This document shows, piece by piece, positions 5,523 to 7,966 of a DNA stretch of 7,966 nt; position 1 is the first letter of the stretch, and every line of letters starts with the position of its first letter. The stretch spans positions 1 through 7,966 of the forward strand of contig QHOQ01000140.1 in the NCBI GenBank assembly GCA_003219355.1, given 5' to 3'. Source of the DNA: Verrucomicrobiota bacterium. GTDB taxonomy: Bacteria; Verrucomicrobiota; Verrucomicrobiia; Chthoniobacterales; UBA10450. A model generated the notes under the pieces. That model saw nothing but the letters and a program-made list of their open reading frames with translations. It made no database searches and had not been told where the DNA came from. A program made the translations under genes and the position numbers.

Positions 5523-7136
5523 CTAGGTCTTGTTTGCCTGTTCCGGCGTTTTTGTCATGGGCTGCTCTTCGAGATTTTGCTCTTTCAAGACATTGTAACG
5601 GGCTTTGATTCGTTCGCGCGCGGATTCCACTTTGTTGTGATCAAGCACCAAAGGCGGTCCGTCGCCGATCATGCGGATCACAAAGCGATCTGGCGTTTCG
5701 GACAAGACGCTTGCCAGCTCATCCAGCGTCCGAACTTTCTTGCCATTGATTTCATCGACAATCCCGCCACGGTACGGCGCGAGATAAGTGTTGATCGGGT
5801 CTGGCAAAATGTTGGTCAGCACAATGACGTCGGGGTGTTGCAGGTAAAGTTGCTCCACAACGAAGTATTCGAAGAAATGACGAAGACGCAGATCAGTTGG
5901 TCGATAGGCTTCGAGAAGGTCGAGGTTTAGTGGCTGAAAAAGTAAGCCTCCGTAAAGCACATAACGAGGACGGACATCGTAGCGGTGGGCCTGAATCACA
6001 TACGGCCAGGGCGTGTATAATTTTATTGTCACCGTGGTCGGCTGCTTGTCGCGCCAAACATCCAGCTTCACCGAATCGCTATTAAATTTTCGTTCTACTA
6101 CTTCTTGAAACTCCGCCCGCTCCCCTTCGAGTTCGACATTCGAATCGCTGGCGATTGGGTGATCGTCGATCGCAAGAAGTACATCCCCGGGCTGGACAAT
6201 ACCGGCCGATGGTCCAGCCGTTACCACCGTGCTTACAAGCACGCCACGATCGTCGTCTTTTAATCCGAGAAATTTTCTCTGGGCTGGATTTTGCAGTTTC
6301 GAATAAGTGATCCCGAGATCGGGATACTTATCGTAATGCATGTCACTAATGTCTTTTAAGAACCGGCTGATGACCGGAGTGGGAATCATGTAGGCTACGC
6401 CTTGCGCAACGTCGCCGCTGTAACCTTGAAATGCGACGCCAACCACCTTTGCATCTTGCATCACTGGTCCACCGCTGTTGCCCGGATTAATCTGCGCGCT
6501 GATCTGGACCGCGAGGTGCTGATCGATTGAGGAATGAGTGTAGAGTTGAAAGTCAATCCGCGACACAATCCCCGTCGTGACCGACATCCGTTCACCGCCG
6601 ATTGGATAACCATAAGCCGACACAGTCGATTCAAGCGCAGGAATTCCGCCGAATTTTAGCGGTAACATGTTCTTAAAAAAATCCGGGGCCGAAACGGTGA
6701 TCAATGCCAAATCGCAATCGTGCGCTACAAACTGCACGGTCGCCGGATATTTGTTGGGATCGCCCTCACGTTCCACCGTCAAATAGCGGCTGTTGCTGAC
6801 AACGTGCGCGTTTGTGAGAATTCGATTGCCACTTATGACAAACCCGGCGCCGACTCCACGCTGGATCCCTCCAGAATTCCACGGCGCTTTGTAATCTGGC
6901 TCCACCGATGTAGCGGTGATCCGAACCAGACTTTTTTGAACAGGGCCGTTTGGTTTTGGCGGCGCAATTGGCACTTGGACAGGAACCACTCCTTGCGCAG
7001 GCGTGCTGGGCCTGGACGCACCTGGCGGCGGTGGAGGTTGTGGCGCATTCGGAGACGGCGCTGGAGTGCTTTGCTGTGCGTGCGATGTCGATCCAGCTAG
7101 CAGGCTAATGCAAACAAAAATGAGAGTACGCTTCAT
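5523..7136 (-). CDS. exported Deg/HtrA serine protease with PDZ domain
   Basis: A 537-residue trypsin-fold protease for the periplasm or envelope. Order: signal peptide MKRTLIFVCISLLAGSTSHA (1-20, cleavage after SHA), a proline-rich linker (about 22-65), protease domain (about 68-265), PDZ (about 271-375) and a C-terminal second PDZ-like region (about 390-505). The catalytic triad is complete: His111 in TNAHVV, Asp142 in CDLALI, Ser221 in GNSGGP. GYPIGGERMSVTTGIVSRI and the GGLLFQPL / LTNILPD segments resemble plant-type Deg proteases (Deg2/Deg9) more than E. coli DegP. The open frame continues upstream to 7430 without a stop, but that part is not protease-like and overlaps the next gene; ATG 7136 is chosen because it starts the signal peptide. 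No SD precedes it. Its stop lies 2 bases before the start of the degenerate partner, so the two are probably co-transcribed and translationally coupled. Substrates are unknown; a protein quality control role is the family expectation. Confidence 0.92.
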   Translation of the reverse strand: MKRTLIFVCISLLAGSTSHAQQSTPAPSPNAPQPPPPPGASRPSTPAQGVVPVQVPIAPPKPNGPVQKSLVRITATSVEPDYKAPWNSGGIQRGVGAGFVISGNRILTNAHVVSNSRYLTVEREGDPNKYPATVQFVAHDCDLALITVSAPDFFKNMLPLKFGGIPALESTVSAYGYPIGGERMSVTTGIVSRIDFQLYTHSSIDQHLAVQISAQINPGNSGGPVMQDAKVVGVAFQGYSGDVAQGVAYMIPTPVISRFLKDISDMHYDKYPDLGITYSKLQNPAQRKFLGLKDDDRGVLVSTVVTAGPSAGIVQPGDVLLAIDDHPIASDSNVELEGERAEFQEVVERKFNSDSVKLDVWRDKQPTTVTIKLYTPWPYVIQAHRYDVRPRYVLYGGLLFQPLNLDLLEAYRPTDLRLRHFFEYFVVEQLYLQHPDVIVLTNILPDPINTYLAPYRGGIVDEINGKKVRTLDELASVLSETPDRFVIRMIGDGPPLVLDHNKVESARERIKARYNVLKEQNLEEQPMTKTPEQANKT

Positions 7137-7326
7137 AAATGAAAGATTAAGAATTGAAACGAGGTAATCGAAAAGCAAATCGTAATTGCATCGCAAATAG
7201 CGTCCTAGACAAAAACTGACATGATAAATGCCCGTGCCGTTCAAGATCTCCGATTTTCGCAGGATGAAAGATCGACCGCTTTCGTGCTCTTTACGTTTTT
7301 CATGGTTCGACCGCCGATGTGGAAAA
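7137..7326 (-). promoter_or_regulatory. intergenic leader of the Deg operon
   Basis: 190 bases between the stop of the partial glycosyltransferase gene and the Deg protease start, both on the minus strand. It is relatively A/T-rich just before the Deg gene, as expected of a promoter, but no hexamer pair with proper spacing stands out, and there is no SD. A 20-codon minus-strand frame beginning at about 7288 has no supporting feature. Confidence 0.25.
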
Positions 7327-7966
7327 TTAAATTCCAGCGCGATCCAGAAGTGATCTGAGGACTTTTTCAGCTTCAAAGACGTCACGTGCCAGAGCGCGGG
7401 CGGCCCGGGAATGTTTTGCGTAATCGGCATTGATTGTTTTTACTGCGTCGACAATTTCGTTCAACGATCGGAACGACAGTAGTCCCGCTTTGCCGCCATA
7501 GTTTTTTGTGAAGCCTGTTTCCTGAATTATGACGGGTCGCCCGGCCGCGAGATAGCAGGCGCTCCGATCGCTGAACCAACCGGTGTTTAGTCGAACGTAT
7601 TGATCCTTCGCGACTGTGAACTCGCCTTTCGAACCGCAAATGTAATCGCGGTAAAGCCAATAATCGACGCTAAGTTGAAGCGGCGAAATCAAACGCCAGT
7701 CATTTCGCTCAAATTCCCATCGTATTCGTCGATCTTCAATGTTTGTGGCGAGTTCAAATGTTTCGCCGGATTTTTTCGGAGCGGCAACGAACCGGATGAA
7801 TTCACGCGATTTGCTCCAAAGATATTTGTCGCCGCGCCAGGTAATGTCTTTTAAACCGCTCGTAGACCAATTCGCGACCGATGTAAATACGGCAGCCCGC
7901 GGCTGCGCACGATTTGCCTTCCACAGATCAGTCACGATTGGCTGTCGTGTGGGCAACCACTTGAAC
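7327..7966 (-). CDS. GT-B-like glycosyltransferase family protein (5' truncated)
   Basis: The C-terminal 212 codons of a gene that enters from beyond the right edge. The frame is open to the edge (FKWLPTRQPIV), and the codon at 7956 is an in-frame TTG, not a convincing start. Visible motifs are SKGEFTVAKD, GWFSDRSACYLAAGRPVIIQETGF and a C-terminal helix AARALARDVFEAEKVL. These match the glycosyltransferase-like protein at 349-1491 in order and spacing (GEFT, GWLSDR, GRPVI...TG), so both belong to one family with a GT-B C-terminal nucleotide-sugar-binding domain. KGEFTVAKD and GWFSDRS are close to what I recall of this family in Verrucomicrobia and Acidobacteria, so this copy looks the more typical. 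It is upstream of the Deg pair on the same strand but separated by 190 bases. Substrate unknown. Confidence 0.78.
   Translation of the reverse strand, partial: FKWLPTRQPIVTDLWKANRAQPRAAVFTSVANWSTSGLKDITWRGDKYLWSKSREFIRFVAAPKKSGETFELATNIEDRRIRWEFERNDWRLISPLQLSVDYWLYRDYICGSKGEFTVAKDQYVRLNTGWFSDRSACYLAAGRPVIIQETGFTKNYGGKAGLLSFRSLNEIVDAVKTINADYAKHSRAARALARDVFEAEKVLRSLLDRAGI

Noticed and set aside
7137..7430. N-terminal extension of the Deg protease to an upstream start at 7430
   Set aside because: The extension is open by chance, overlaps the 3' end of the glycosyltransferase gene, and would bury the clear signal peptide that begins at 7136.

Overview
The window (about 8 kb, moderate GC, densely packed genes on both strands) looks like chromosome from a Gram-negative, non-actinobacterial lineage. 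Verrucomicrobiota (Chthoniobacterales-like) is the best guess. That guess is inference from a combination of genes: a DUF5069 protein, a Pup-ligase (PafA) homologue outside Actinobacteria, a tandem pair of secreted plant-type Deg/HtrA proteins, and two members of a GT-B-like glycosyltransferase family. Several genes lack a clear Shine-Dalgarno sequence. There is no rRNA, tRNA, CRISPR array or transposon that I can support.

Layout, left to right. Bases 1-45 hold the first 15 codons of a minus-strand gene that leaves the window. It has a good SD and a leader that can fold into a hairpin. After a roughly 300-base intergenic stretch comes a plus-strand glycosyltransferase-like gene (349-1491), then a small pterin-4a-carbinolamine dehydratase (1610-1894, plus). 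A DUF5069 gene (1987-2424, minus) ends inside an inverted repeat. Divergent from it is a 475-residue PafA/Dop-family carboxylate-amine ligase (2544-3971, plus). Converging on that gene is a minus-strand operon of two exported trypsin/PDZ proteins. The upstream gene (5523-7136) has an intact His-Asp-Ser triad. The downstream gene (4031-5520), only 2 bases further on, has lost the His and Asp of the triad and carries a frameshift near 5366-5371. The window ends with the C-terminal part of a second glycosyltransferase-like gene (7327-7966, minus), a paralogue of the one at 349-1491.

Functionally the centre of the window concerns protein fate: a Pup/UBact-type tagging enzyme in the cytoplasm beside an envelope protease and its degenerate partner. 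Neither a Pup/UBact modifier nor proteasome subunits are encoded here, so the substrate of the ligase is unknown from this window. The most notable points are the PafA homologue with mixed PafA and Dop signatures, the active/degenerate Deg pair, and the frameshift in the second Deg gene. The adjacency of the PafA and Deg genes is a fact of the sequence; any functional link between them is inference.
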